A stretch of 64,000 bases of DNA from Candidatus Stoquefichus sp. SB1 (GTDB taxonomy: Bacteria; Bacillota_I; Bacilli_A; Erysipelotrichales; Coprobacillaceae): NCBI RefSeq assembly GCF_001244545.1, contig NZ_LN852694.1, positions 440,172 through 504,171 of the forward strand, given 5' to 3'. Both the position numbers and the translations under genes were made by a program. The notes beneath the pieces were generated by a model. The model saw only the letters and a list, made by a program, of their open reading frames with translations. It was not told where the DNA came from and ran no database searches. Below are positions 9,024 through 18,243 of this stretch, one piece after another (positions within the stretch are counted from its first letter, which is position 1; every line of letters begins with the position of its first letter).

Positions 9024-10033
9024 AACGCATTGATTACATAGATACTGCAAAAGGGATTGCAACAATTCTCGTTATTTTAGGACATCTATCAGTAACTCCA
9101 AAAATCATTGTGAATAGTTTATATACATTTCATATACCACTATTTTTTTTACTATCTGGGTTTGTTTTGAACTTAGATAAATTTTCTTCATATAAATTAT
9201 TTATTTTAGATAAAATCAAAAAAATTATATTGCCTTATTTTTTTCTTTCATTTTTTACATGGTTATGGATATATGGTGTAAGACAGTTTCCTTTGCAAAT
9301 AACAGATAGTGCTTTACGAAATTTGGCAGGAATCTTTATTTGTGCTAAAGATACTCCTTATTATCTAACATTATGGTTTATAGTCAGTTTATTCTTTGCG
9401 CAACTGCTATTGTTTATTTGTTATCGATTAAATCATGGTTGTTATATGATTGTTAAGTTATTTATCTTCTTTTGTGTAGCTGTTTTAATTTCAAAAATCT
9501 ATCATCCTGGTTGGATTTGGGCATTAGATACTGTTTCAATGGCAACATTTTTTGTGGGGTGTGGTTTTTTAATGAAAAATTATAAAGAAAGTATTTTAAA
9601 ATATTTACATTGTAAATATTTATTTATTTTGATACCAATACTTACTATTTTTGGTTATCTTAATTTTGCATATCATGGAAGACAAGACTTATTTTACCAA
9701 AATATTGGAAATCCACTTTTCTATCTTTTGACTGCTTTTACTGGAATTTGGAGTGCTCTAATTATATCGAAAGTATTTGAAAAACAAAAAGTATTAAAAT
9801 ATATAGGAAAAAATAGTTTAGTTTTCTATGCTTTTCATAGACCAATATTTGTTCCAATTGCAATGCTTATTGTGAATATATTGAATGAGACAAAGATAGA
9901 AATTTTTTCTTTAGAAATTATTCAAACAATGATTTGTTTACTTATTATTTGTTTTGGATCAGCATTTGTTTCAGAAATTATTAAAAGATTTTTTCCTTTT
10001 GTAATTGGTAAATCTAAAAAAACACAAGCATAA
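9020..10033 (+). CDS. Acyltransferase family 3 membrane protein
   Basis: The 337-residue polytopic protein has the acyltransferase-3 N-terminal signature: YIDTAKGIATILVILGHL with the catalytic-type histidine, then FHIPLFFLLSGFVL. About ten membrane helices follow, with a late segment FYAFHRPIFVP. Family members move acetyl or other acyl groups onto peptidoglycan, polysaccharide or teichoic acid sugars at the membrane. It is translationally coupled to the preceding gene by an ATGA overlap. The acyl group and acceptor cannot be told from sequence. Context points to the cluster's polymer. Confidence 0.9.
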   Translation: MKRIDYIDTAKGIATILVILGHLSVTPKIIVNSLYTFHIPLFFLLSGFVLNLDKFSSYKLFILDKIKKIILPYFFLSFFTWLWIYGVRQFPLQITDSALRNLAGIFICAKDTPYYLTLWFIVSLFFAQLLLFICYRLNHGCYMIVKLFIFFCVAVLISKIYHPGWIWALDTVSMATFFVGCGFLMKNYKESILKYLHCKYLFILIPILTIFGYLNFAYHGRQDLFYQNIGNPLFYLLTAFTGIWSALIISKVFEKQKVLKYIGKNSLVFYAFHRPIFVPIAMLIVNILNETKIEIFSLEIIQTMICLLIICFGSAFVSEIIKRFFPFVIGKSKKTQA

Positions 10034-10122
10034 ATGCCAGTATACTTTTATCTATTCTTCTTATATGTTCACAGGAATTACAAATCTTTTCGTTATACTT
10101 TGACATAGAGAATTGGAGATAT

Positions 10123-11649
10123 ATGACAATGGCAAAGAGAAGATTAAAATTAAAACAAAAATCATTTTTAATAATAGCAGTACTTTCAATTGTTGTGATG
10201 ATTATTGCTTTTCAAGGATATAAATTTATAAAACGAACTATAGAGTTAAAGAATTTATCTTTGACCTTAGATTATGAAAAACTAGATTTATATGAGCATG
10301 ATAGTGGGAAGCTTGCTTTTCACATATCAAATGATAATTTTTTGCAAGATTTAAGATGTTCATCAGATAATGATAAGGTTATTGTTATTGATAATAATGG
10401 CGAATTTAAAGCAATAGCTGTTGGAACTGCTCAATTGTCTTTACAAGTTAAAGATTCAGATAAAAAAGTAAAATGTACTGTGGAAGTACATCACGAAAAA
10501 AAGTTAAATAGCATAGAGATTACAGGCATTCCTAAATATGATATCTATAGTCAAACAGAATTTAAGCTGAATGTTTTATTTAAACCAAAAGATACAACAC
10601 AGACGCAACTTGAAATATCGTCATCTCATCCAGAAGTTGCTACAGTAGATGAAACGGGATTGGTTCAGACCAAGTCAATTGGTCAGACAATATTGACAGT
10701 AAAAGTCAAGAATACTGATATTCATAAAGAGATTAAATTGAATGTTGTTGAAAAACCAATTCCATCCAAAATTGTAGATTTTAAAGCTGATAGTGAATTA
10801 AAAGAAGAAACAGGCAGCATCTTTCAGTTTAGAGAAATCTCAAATATGAGTGATAATAGTGCATCACATTATCAATTTTCATCAAATGATAATAATGTTG
10901 CAAGTATTTCCCCAGATGGAATAGTAACTACAAAAAGACCAGGGTATGTTACAGTTTCTTATAAGGATGAAGTTAGTAAAAAAGAAAAGAAATTGAAATT
11001 GATTGTTAAGTGTGATAGTGGGTTTATTAATCAGACTTTATTACAGAATTCTGGTATTAATGATTGCCAGAAACTTATGATTGTTGCTCATCCTGATGAT
11101 GAAACACTTTGGGGTGGTGGACATTTATTGGAAGGAAATTGGTTTGTAGTTGTTTTAACGAATGGATATAATGCTCAGCGAGTAAAGGAATTGGCAGATG
11201 CGATGACTATAAGCCAGACAAAGTATATTATTTTAAATTATCCTGATTTGAAAAAGAAAAATGTTAAGGATGATTGGAGCATGGTTTTAAAAGGAATAAA
11301 ACAGGATGTTAATAAACTTTTAAAGTATAAAAATTGGAAAGAAATTGTTACTCATAGTCCTAAGGGAGAATATGGACATATTCATCATAAAATGACTAAT
11401 CAAATGGTTAAAGAAGCAACTATTAAAAATGGAATGTATAGCAAATTATATTATTTTGGAAAGTTTTATAGTAACGATGGAAAATTTTATAATAATCCGA
11501 AGATGCCAAAAGGATTAAAACCTACGTATCAGGGTGATATTTTAAATAAGAAGATGCAGATGGTTGAAGCTTTTACTTCACAAATTGGAGCTATTCACAA
11601 ATTTTGGGAACAAATGATTCCGTATGAAGAATGGACAAAAGCATGTTAA
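10123..11649 (+). CDS. Membrane-anchored Ig-like (BIG2)/PIG-L family deacetylase
   Basis: Residues 10-35 form one membrane helix after a basic N-terminus, placing the rest outside the cell. Roughly residues 40-295 look like three bacterial Ig-like (BIG2) units, each ending in a pattern such as ATVDETGLVQTKSIGQTILT. From about residue 315 comes a PIG-L/LmbE zinc deacetylase, with IVAHPDDETLWGGG near 320 and the second metal motif GEYGHIHH near 413. All expected zinc ligands are present, so it should be active. The family removes acetyl groups from N-acetylglucosamine conjugates. Its extracellular location beside a GtrA/CsbB/YfhO set suggests trimming of an added GlcNAc. ATG 10123 or 10129 could be the start. 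Confidence 0.88.
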   Translation: MTMAKRRLKLKQKSFLIIAVLSIVVMIIAFQGYKFIKRTIELKNLSLTLDYEKLDLYEHDSGKLAFHISNDNFLQDLRCSSDNDKVIVIDNNGEFKAIAVGTAQLSLQVKDSDKKVKCTVEVHHEKKLNSIEITGIPKYDIYSQTEFKLNVLFKPKDTTQTQLEISSSHPEVATVDETGLVQTKSIGQTILTVKVKNTDIHKEIKLNVVEKPIPSKIVDFKADSELKEETGSIFQFREISNMSDNSASHYQFSSNDNNVASISPDGIVTTKRPGYVTVSYKDEVSKKEKKLKLIVKCDSGFINQTLLQNSGINDCQKLMIVAHPDDETLWGGGHLLEGNWFVVVLTNGYNAQRVKELADAMTISQTKYIILNYPDLKKKNVKDDWSMVLKGIKQDVNKLLKYKNWKEIVTHSPKGEYGHIHHKMTNQMVKEATIKNGMYSKLYYFGKFYSNDGKFYNNPKMPKGLKPTYQGDILNKKMQMVEAFTSQIGAIHKFWEQMIPYEEWTKAC

Positions 11650-11694
11650 TATGTATTTGATGAGTAATTATTATAAAAAGAAAGGGTATATATT

Positions 11695-12111
11695 ATGTTT
11701 TCAAAGATAAAAGCATTTTTAACAAATATGAATACGGAAGTCATTCGTTATATTATTGTTGGTGGATGCACAACACTTGTTAATCTTATTGTCTTTACAG
11801 TTATGTGTAAGTTTTTAAATATAGATGTAACATTAAGTAATTTTGTTTCTGTTGTGACTTCAATTATCTTCGCATATATAACAAATAAAATTTTTGTTTT
11901 TCAATCAAAATGTGAAACAATTCAACAATTGATTTCAGAAGCTAGTAAATTTATTGGGGCTCGTTTGTTGACAATGGTTATTGAAGTTGGAGGTGTTTTC
12001 CTACTTGTAAATATTATTGGACAGGACGAATTGATTGGAAAATTAGAAACACAAGTTATTGTTTTAATATCTAATTATGTTATAAGTAAATTCTTAGTAT
12101 TTAAAAATTAA
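11695..12111 (+). CDS. GtrA-family flippase-like membrane protein
   Basis: The 138-residue protein has four membrane helices and the family features RYIIVGGCTTLVN at the start, TNKIFVF in the middle and SNYVISKFLVFK at the end. GtrA/GtcA proteins are thought to flip undecaprenyl-phosphate sugars across the membrane. It directly precedes a CsbB-like transferase and a YfhO-like protein, the known three-part arrangement for glycosylating teichoic acids outside the cell. AAAGGGTATATATT precedes ATG. A decayed relative lies at 103-345. Confidence 0.93.
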   Translation: MFSKIKAFLTNMNTEVIRYIIVGGCTTLVNLIVFTVMCKFLNIDVTLSNFVSVVTSIIFAYITNKIFVFQSKCETIQQLISEASKFIGARLLTMVIEVGGVFLLVNIIGQDELIGKLETQVIVLISNYVISKFLVFKN

Positions 12112-12134
12112 TAAGTGATAAGGGGGAATGGATT

Positions 12135-13094
12135 ATGAAATTATCTGTTATTGTACCATGTTATAATGAGGAGAATAATATTTATCCTTTTTATGAAGCG
12201 TTGGTTCAAATTTTTAAAGATATATATTTTGATTATGAAATTATATTTATTAATGATGGTAGTAAGGATAAAACTTTAAGCGAATTAAAGAAACTTTTTT
12301 CAAGAGATAATGAGCATATACATATTATTCATTTTTCTCGTAATTTTGGGAAGGAAGCAGCATTATTAGCAGGACTTGAAGCTAGTCAAGGAGAATTTGT
12401 TTCTATAATTGATGCTGATTTGCAACAAAATCCTAAATACATTATTCAGATGTTGACGTATTTAGAAGAAAATCCAGATTGTGACTGTGTTGCTGCTTAT
12501 CAGGATATACGTAAAGAGGGAAAAATACTAACTTTTTTCAAGGATTGTTTTTATAATCTTATCAATAAAATGACAGAAATTGAAATAGTGAGATCTGCTA
12601 GTGATTTTAGAACATTAAGAAGAAATGTAGTAGATGCAATTATTTCATTACCAGAAAGGTGTCGTTTTTCGAAAGGAATATTTTCATGGGTGGGATTTAA
12701 TACTTATTATATGCCATATACTGTGGAAGATCGAGCAAGTGGGGAATCTAAATGGTCATTCTGGAAATTATTTGCTTATGCACTTGATGGCATAATTGCT
12801 TTTTCAACAACTCCTCTTGTTATTGCTTCCATACTTGGAGTAATTCTGTGTTTTGTTGCTTTTATCCTTATTTTTGTGATAGTTATTAAAACGTTGGTGT
12901 GGGGTGATCCAGTTGCTGGATTTCCAACTTTAGCGACTCTTATTCTTTTATCTGCGGGAGTACAATTGTTATTTATTGGAATTTTAGGACAATATCTTGC
13001 AAAATCATATACTGAAAGTAAGCATCGCCCTGTTTATATTGTAAAGGAACATATTAAAAAGGAGAAAACATCGCATGACATCATTAATAAATAA
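12135..13094 (+). CDS. CsbB/GtrB-like polyprenyl-phosphate glycosyltransferase
   Basis: The 319-residue protein has a GT2 domain with LSVIVPCYNEENNI, INDGSKDKT, HFSRNFGKEAALLAGLEA and the DAD metal motif (IIDADLQQNP). Two C-terminal membrane helices lie at about residues 232-258 and 268-291. This is the layout of enzymes that load a sugar from a nucleotide donor onto undecaprenyl phosphate. In B. subtilis and Listeria the sugar is often GlcNAc, but the donor cannot be read from sequence. The ribosome binding site is an unusually G-rich AGGGGGAA (12121-12128). It overlaps the YfhO-like gene by 20 bases. Confidence 0.93.
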   Translation: MKLSVIVPCYNEENNIYPFYEALVQIFKDIYFDYEIIFINDGSKDKTLSELKKLFSRDNEHIHIIHFSRNFGKEAALLAGLEASQGEFVSIIDADLQQNPKYIIQMLTYLEENPDCDCVAAYQDIRKEGKILTFFKDCFYNLINKMTEIEIVRSASDFRTLRRNVVDAIISLPERCRFSKGIFSWVGFNTYYMPYTVEDRASGESKWSFWKLFAYALDGIIAFSTTPLVIASILGVILCFVAFILIFVIVIKTLVWGDPVAGFPTLATLILLSAGVQLLFIGILGQYLAKSYTESKHRPVYIVKEHIKKEKTSHDIINK

Positions 13095-15795
13095 ATGGAA
13101 AATATGTAAAAATGAACATCCTTTTATGATTTATGTTATATGCTTTACACTTGTTTTTATGTTTTCTGTGACTTTGTTTTATATGTCATTTATATTAACA
13201 AAGAAGTCATTTATTTGGCAGGGAGAAACAAAAGATGGGTTAGTGCAACATTATAACACATTAATGTATTTTGGAAATTATCTTCGTTCACTCTTTCATG
13301 AAATATTTGTTAATCATCATTTTAGTATTCCGATGTGGGATTTTAGCATGGGGTATGGAGCTGATATTCTTGCTACAATGCATTATTATGTTATTGGTGA
13401 TCCATTAAATTTATTATCAATATTTATTATGCCCAAATATACTGAATACTTATATATATTTTTAGTTGTATTACGTTTATACTTGGCTGGTTTATCTTTT
13501 TCATATTTTTGCTTTAATATGAATAAAGATAAAAAGTCAATTATGATTGGAGCACTTTCATATATCTTTTGTGGCTATATTATTTTTGCAGGTGTTAGAC
13601 ATCCTTATTTTATTAATCCAATGATTTATTTACCACTTTTGCTTTTAGGAACTGAAAAGATTTTAAAATATCAATCTTCAAAACTTTTTATATGCATGAT
13701 AGCTCTTTCTGCTATTAGCAATTTTTATTTTTTTTATATGCTTTGTTTATTGGTTTTTATATATGCAATTATCCGATACTTTAGTTTGTATCAAGATAAT
13801 CATCTAAGACATATTTTTTATTTTTTAGGTAAATTTATTTTCAATGTTATTATTGGAATTGCTATATCAGCTATTATTTTACTACCTGTGATATCATTCT
13901 TTTTAAGTACTTCAAGAAGTGAGTACAAAATTGCTTTTGATGGATTATACAGCATTTCATATTATTTGTCTTCTTTTCTTAATTTTAATTCATATAATTT
14001 TGGTGGATATTGGACTATATGTGCTTATACATCTCTTTCATTAATATCTATTTTTGTTTTATTTATAAAAAGAAAAAATATAGCTTTAAAAGTTGGATTT
14101 ATTATTTTAACAATAGTTATCTGTTTACCAATTGGTGGTTATATTTTTAATGGTTTTTCATATGTTAGTAATCGTTGGCAATTTGGTTATTCTTTTATTA
14201 TTGCATTGATAACTTGTTGGATGTTTAATGATTTAAAAAAATTAAATAAAAAGGAACTCATTGTTTTAGCTGGATTATGTATCATTTATTTTATATTGGC
14301 TTATAGATTTAAAGAAACACGTACTTATAATTTTTATTTATCAAGTTTTATAATGTTTTTTATATATATTGTTATGTTTTTTTACAATACAAAATTTTTG
14401 AAAAAGAATTCATTTTTTGTTATTTCTATGGTTATTTTACTAGTGATGAATACATCATTAAATGCATTTTTTAAATATTTTCCTCAACAATTAAATTATG
14501 TTAAAGAATTTGTTGAATTTAAAGATGGTTATTCTCAAATTTATCATACACGTGCTGAACAATTAAAAGCTATAAATGATCAAACATTTTATAGATATGA
14601 TGAAACAAATACTGGTAAAACTTATTTAGTTAATTCTGCTTTACAACAAAATGAACATTCTATTTCATTCTTTTACAGTTTAGGAAGTGGATATATAACG
14701 GATTATTTTGGTGAAATGAATAATCTTAATGCATTAAGTTCAATTTACACAGGTTTAAATTATCGAGCTTACCTCGATGCTTTGGCGTCGGTTAAATATT
14801 TTATTGCTGAAAAAAAACAGAATGCTTATCGTCCTTATGGATATAATCAAAAAGTATTTGAATCTGATAAATATGATATTTTTAAAACAGAATTATCTTT
14901 ACCATTAGGATATACATATGATAAGCAGGTATCTGAAGATGATTATAAAAATGCTACAGCATTACAACGTCAACAATTATTATTAGATGCTGTTCATGTT
15001 GAAGAAAAGTTAAGTTTAGAAAATTTGACTCCAACACTAATGGATCAAAATACTCCATATACCATTGTTTCACAAAGCGGTATACGTTGGAATGAAAATG
15101 GATTTGATGTTCTTGATAAAAATGCCAAAATGATAATTCAGTTCGAGGGTGTTGAAAATAGTGAATTATATCTATCATACAAAAATTTAGCTTATAAAGC
15201 TTCTAAGAATAAAAAAGGTGAATATATAACTGAGGCAAAGATCAAATTAAAATCAGATCAAGTAAGGAATACAATATTATTAAAAAATGAATATAATACA
15301 TATTATAATGGAACAGATGATTTTCTAGTTAACTTAGGTTACTCAGAAAATAAAAGAAAGCAAATCGAAATAGAATTTACTCAAAAAGGTTCATATACTT
15401 GTAAGGAAATGTCAGTTTCACATTTAGTTATGAATAGATTTAATGAGCAGATAAAAAATCGAACTGAAAATGTTCTTGAAAATGTTCAAATGGATACCAA
15501 CAAAGTTTCAGGAAAGATTTCATTAGACAAAGATAAATTTTTATGTCTATCTATTCCTTATAGTGAAGGGTGGCAATTGTATGTTGATGGTCAAAAAGAA
15601 AAATTGTATCGAGCTAATACAATGTATATGGGTACGCCTCTAACCAAAGGAAACCATGACATCCAATTGATTTATACAACGCCATTCATTAAAATAGGAG
15701 CAATGATAAGTTGCAGTGGTGTTATTCTATTTATAAGTGTATGTTATTATGAAAAGAAAAAGACAAAACAGAAAATTAATGATATAAAGTGTTAA
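13075..15795 (+). CDS. YfhO-family membrane protein (putative GT-C glycosyltransferase)
   Basis: The 906-residue protein has about a dozen membrane helices in the first 450 residues, a large extracytoplasmic region, and a final helix near residue 875 (FIKIGAMISCSGVILFISV) followed by a lysine-rich tail. This is the YfhO architecture. In the CsbB-GtcA-YfhO scheme of Firmicutes, YfhO moves the flipped lipid-linked sugar onto lipoteichoic or wall teichoic acid outside the cell. AAAGGAGAAAACATCGC precedes ATG 13075, which lies inside the preceding gene, so the two are coupled. The acceptor here is inferred from cluster context. Confidence 0.88.
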   Translation: MTSLINKWKICKNEHPFMIYVICFTLVFMFSVTLFYMSFILTKKSFIWQGETKDGLVQHYNTLMYFGNYLRSLFHEIFVNHHFSIPMWDFSMGYGADILATMHYYVIGDPLNLLSIFIMPKYTEYLYIFLVVLRLYLAGLSFSYFCFNMNKDKKSIMIGALSYIFCGYIIFAGVRHPYFINPMIYLPLLLLGTEKILKYQSSKLFICMIALSAISNFYFFYMLCLLVFIYAIIRYFSLYQDNHLRHIFYFLGKFIFNVIIGIAISAIILLPVISFFLSTSRSEYKIAFDGLYSISYYLSSFLNFNSYNFGGYWTICAYTSLSLISIFVLFIKRKNIALKVGFIILTIVICLPIGGYIFNGFSYVSNRWQFGYSFIIALITCWMFNDLKKLNKKELIVLAGLCIIYFILAYRFKETRTYNFYLSSFIMFFIYIVMFFYNTKFLKKNSFFVISMVILLVMNTSLNAFFKYFPQQLNYVKEFVEFKDGYSQIYHTRAEQLKAINDQTFYRYDETNTGKTYLVNSALQQNEHSISFFYSLGSGYITDYFGEMNNLNALSSIYTGLNYRAYLDALASVKYFIAEKKQNAYRPYGYNQKVFESDKYDIFKTELSLPLGYTYDKQVSEDDYKNATALQRQQLLLDAVHVEEKLSLENLTPTLMDQNTPYTIVSQSGIRWNENGFDVLDKNAKMIIQFEGVENSELYLSYKNLAYKASKNKKGEYITEAKIKLKSDQVRNTILLKNEYNTYYNGTDDFLVNLGYSENKRKQIEIEFTQKGSYTCKEMSVSHLVMNRFNEQIKNRTENVLENVQMDTNKVSGKISLDKDKFLCLSIPYSEGWQLYVDGQKEKLYRANTMYMGTPLTKGNHDIQLIYTTPFIKIGAMISCSGVILFISVCYYEKKKTKQKINDIKC

Positions 15796-15800
15796 AAATC

Positions 15801-15829
15801 TTGCTCTTTTGTAAAGATAATGGCATAAT
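15801..15829 (+). promoter_or_regulatory. Candidate internal promoter before the second glycerophosphotransferase
   Basis: TTGCTC (15801-15806) and CATAAT (15824-15829) are 17 bases apart, followed by GGCGAGGTG and the ATG at 15851. It would allow the distal part of the cluster to be transcribed separately. Confidence 0.45.
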
Positions 15830-15850
15830 CAATAGGCGAGGTGAATAAAA

Positions 15851-17050
15851 ATGTTTATATTACGTTTTATAAAAAAGTTAAGTGGAAAAATTATTAGAAT
15901 AATATATAAATCAACATATAATTTGGTGTCAGTAGATGATAAAATTGTGATATTTATCTCTTTTCATGGTAGAGGTTATTCTGATAATCCAAGAGCTATT
16001 TATGAACAAATGAGAAAAGATTCACGATTTAAAGATTATAGATTCATATGGTTTATTAAAAATCATAAAGAAAAAAATATAAAAATTCCAGGAGCAGAAG
16101 TGAAAGAATATTTTAGTTTTTCTTATTTCTATTATATGTCTAAAGCAAAATATTGGATTATTAATTGCAAAATGCCTACATACATATGTAAGAAACCTAA
16201 ACAGGTATATTTACAAACATGGCATGGGACACCTTTAAAACGTTTAGCTCACGATATTATTGCACCTGAAAATGCGACTTTTTATAGATCAGGTGTATCA
16301 TTTGATAAAATGTGTGAATCTTATGATATTGATGTAGAAAGATATAATTATATGATTTCACCAAATAAATTCTGTACTGAAGTTTTTCAGACATCATTTC
16401 AAATTAATCGTGAACGATTAATTGAAACAGGATATCCAAGAAATGATTTTATTACGAATGCCACTCCAGAGGATATAAAGGCTTTAAAACAAAAATTTCA
16501 TTTACCATTAGATAAAAAAGTTGTTTTATATGCACCTACGTGGAGAGATAATTCTTATGTCGCAGCGGGTTATACATTTGATTTAAAAGCTGATTTTCAA
16601 AAATGGAAAGATATTTTAGGTGATGATTATATTGTTGTTTTTAAACCACATTATTTAATTATTAATAAATATGAAAATGATCATACTTTAGATGGATTTC
16701 TTTATTCTATCTCAGCAGATGCTGAAATTAATGAGTTATATGTGTTAAGTGATATTTTGATTACAGATTATTCTAGTGTGTTTTTTGATTATGCAGTCTT
16801 AAATAGACCTATCTATTTCTATATGTATGATATTGAAGAGTATAAGGGTGAATTAAGAGGTTTTTATCTGGATATTTATAAAGAGTTGCCTGGAAAGATT
16901 TATGATGATGAAAAGCAAATGTTAATGGATGTTAAAAATCAGATTTATGATTATTCATATTTGAAAGTATTTAATGAACGTTTTAATTCAGAACAAACAG
17001 GTAATTGTGCACAGAAAGTGATTGATATTGTTTTTAAAGATGTTCTTTAA
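15851..17050 (+). CDS. CDP-glycerol glycerophosphotransferase (TagB/TagF family)
   Basis: The 399-residue enzyme transfers glycerol phosphate from CDP-glycerol to a lipid-linked acceptor. Family motifs in order are TWHGTPLKRLAHD near residue 122, GYPRNDFI near 195, YAPTWRDNSY near 228, FKPHYLI near 260, and TDYSSVFFDY near 305. The basic hydrophobic N-terminus probably contacts the membrane. AGGCGAGGTGAATAAAA precedes ATG 15851. Whether it primes (TagB-like) or polymerises (TagF-like) cannot be decided from these motifs. Confidence 0.92.
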   Translation: MFILRFIKKLSGKIIRIIYKSTYNLVSVDDKIVIFISFHGRGYSDNPRAIYEQMRKDSRFKDYRFIWFIKNHKEKNIKIPGAEVKEYFSFSYFYYMSKAKYWIINCKMPTYICKKPKQVYLQTWHGTPLKRLAHDIIAPENATFYRSGVSFDKMCESYDIDVERYNYMISPNKFCTEVFQTSFQINRERLIETGYPRNDFITNATPEDIKALKQKFHLPLDKKVVLYAPTWRDNSYVAAGYTFDLKADFQKWKDILGDDYIVVFKPHYLIINKYENDHTLDGFLYSISADAEINELYVLSDILITDYSSVFFDYAVLNRPIYFYMYDIEEYKGELRGFYLDIYKELPGKIYDDEKQMLMDVKNQIYDYSYLKVFNERFNSEQTGNCAQKVIDIVFKDVL

Positions 17051-17054
17051 TTGA

Positions 17055-17083
17055 GTTCTATTGAAAATATAGAACTTTTTTCT
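17055..17083 (+). terminator. Rho-independent terminator after the second glycerophosphotransferase
   Basis: GTTCTAT (17055-17061) and ATAGAAC (17069-17075) form a stem with a seven-base loop, followed by TTTTTTCT. It lies just after the stop at 17050, so 17140 onward probably has its own promoter. Confidence 0.8.
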
Positions 17084-17139
17084 ATTTTCTTGTCATAAAA
17101 AAAGTGTTAGAATAGAAAGAGTTACACAAGGAGAATACT

Positions 17140-18243
17140 ATGGGAATTCAAAAAATGATATTAAATATAATATTAACAATTGAATCATTGATTATTTCAA
17201 TGTTTAAAATAAAAAAGAATAAAGTAACATTTATTTCATTAGAATCAGAACAATTAACTTCTGATTTTGAATTCATTTATAATCAATTGGACTTGAAAGA
17301 ATTTGATGTTCATTTGTGTTTGATTAAGTATCATAAAGATTTATGGGGACAATTTCTTTATTTTATCAATTGTATGAAACAACTTTATCTCATTAATACA
17401 TCAAAAATCGTTTTATTACATGATAATAACTATGTTGTTTCACATTTTAAAAGAAAAGGCGTAATAGTTCTTCAAGTTTGGCATGCATGTGGTGCAATTA
17501 AAAAATTTGGAAATGCTATTGAAAGAGAATATCCTATTGCTAATTATGATTATGTTTTAGCAACTTCTGCTTATTGGCAAGATGCATATAGTCAGGCATT
17601 TAGTGTACCTCGCTCACATGTTTTACCAATTGGATTACCAAGAACTGATGAATTATTTGATCACCAATGGCTTGATGATAGAAAAAAAGAATTATATCAA
17701 AAATATCCTGAACTACAAAATAAAAAAGTTATTCTTTATGCTCCTACTTTTAGAGGAAATATTTATAAAGGATTTACAGCCGTTCCATTTGATGCATTGA
17801 GTATCATAAAACAATTACCAGATGATTATGTCTTGCTTTATAAATTTCATCCATTAATGGGAAATTATCAGCTTGCTGATGATCAGCGAATCATTAATAT
17901 GAATCATGAAGATACACACGCTTTATTTAGTATAAGTGATTATCTTATTTCTGACTATTCGTCAATTGTTTTTGATTATATGATTTTAGAAAAAAATTTA
18001 TTATTCTTTGTTCCTGACTTAGATGATTATAGCAAATCGTTAGGTGTTTTTGTTGATTTAAATGATTTTCAATGTCCAATGTGTCAAAATGAAGATGAAA
18101 TTGTTAATGCTATTAAAAATAGTTTATGTGAAGTTAAACATATGAAAGAGATTAAGAATGTGTTTTTTAATTATCAAGATGGTTTGAGTACACAGAGGGT
18201 TATTGATTTTTTAAGGGGGATTATTCATGAAACAGAAAATTAA
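17140..18243 (+). CDS. CDP-glycerol glycerophosphotransferase, third copy
   Basis: The 367-residue protein has the same fold as the preceding enzyme but a diverged first motif. It reads VWHACGAIKKFG where the others have WHGTPLK. It continues with GLPRTDELF, YAPTFRGN near residue 205, LYKFHPLMG, and SDYSSIVFDY near 270. The WHACGA variant is common among TagB/TarB-like and related enzymes, which suggests a role distinct from 15851-17050. ACAAGGAGAATACT precedes ATG. It overlaps the next gene by 17 bases. Confidence 0.88.
   Translation: MGIQKMILNIILTIESLIISMFKIKKNKVTFISLESEQLTSDFEFIYNQLDLKEFDVHLCLIKYHKDLWGQFLYFINCMKQLYLINTSKIVLLHDNNYVVSHFKRKGVIVLQVWHACGAIKKFGNAIEREYPIANYDYVLATSAYWQDAYSQAFSVPRSHVLPIGLPRTDELFDHQWLDDRKKELYQKYPELQNKKVILYAPTFRGNIYKGFTAVPFDALSIIKQLPDDYVLLYKFHPLMGNYQLADDQRIINMNHEDTHALFSISDYLISDYSSIVFDYMILEKNLLFFVPDLDDYSKSLGVFVDLNDFQCPMCQNEDEIVNAIKNSLCEVKHMKEIKNVFFNYQDGLSTQRVIDFLRGIIHETEN

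Noticed and set aside
17090-17118. Promoter before the third glycerophosphotransferase (TTGTCA ... TAGAAT)
   Set aside because: The spacing is only 12 bases; the 17-base alternative has a poor -10.
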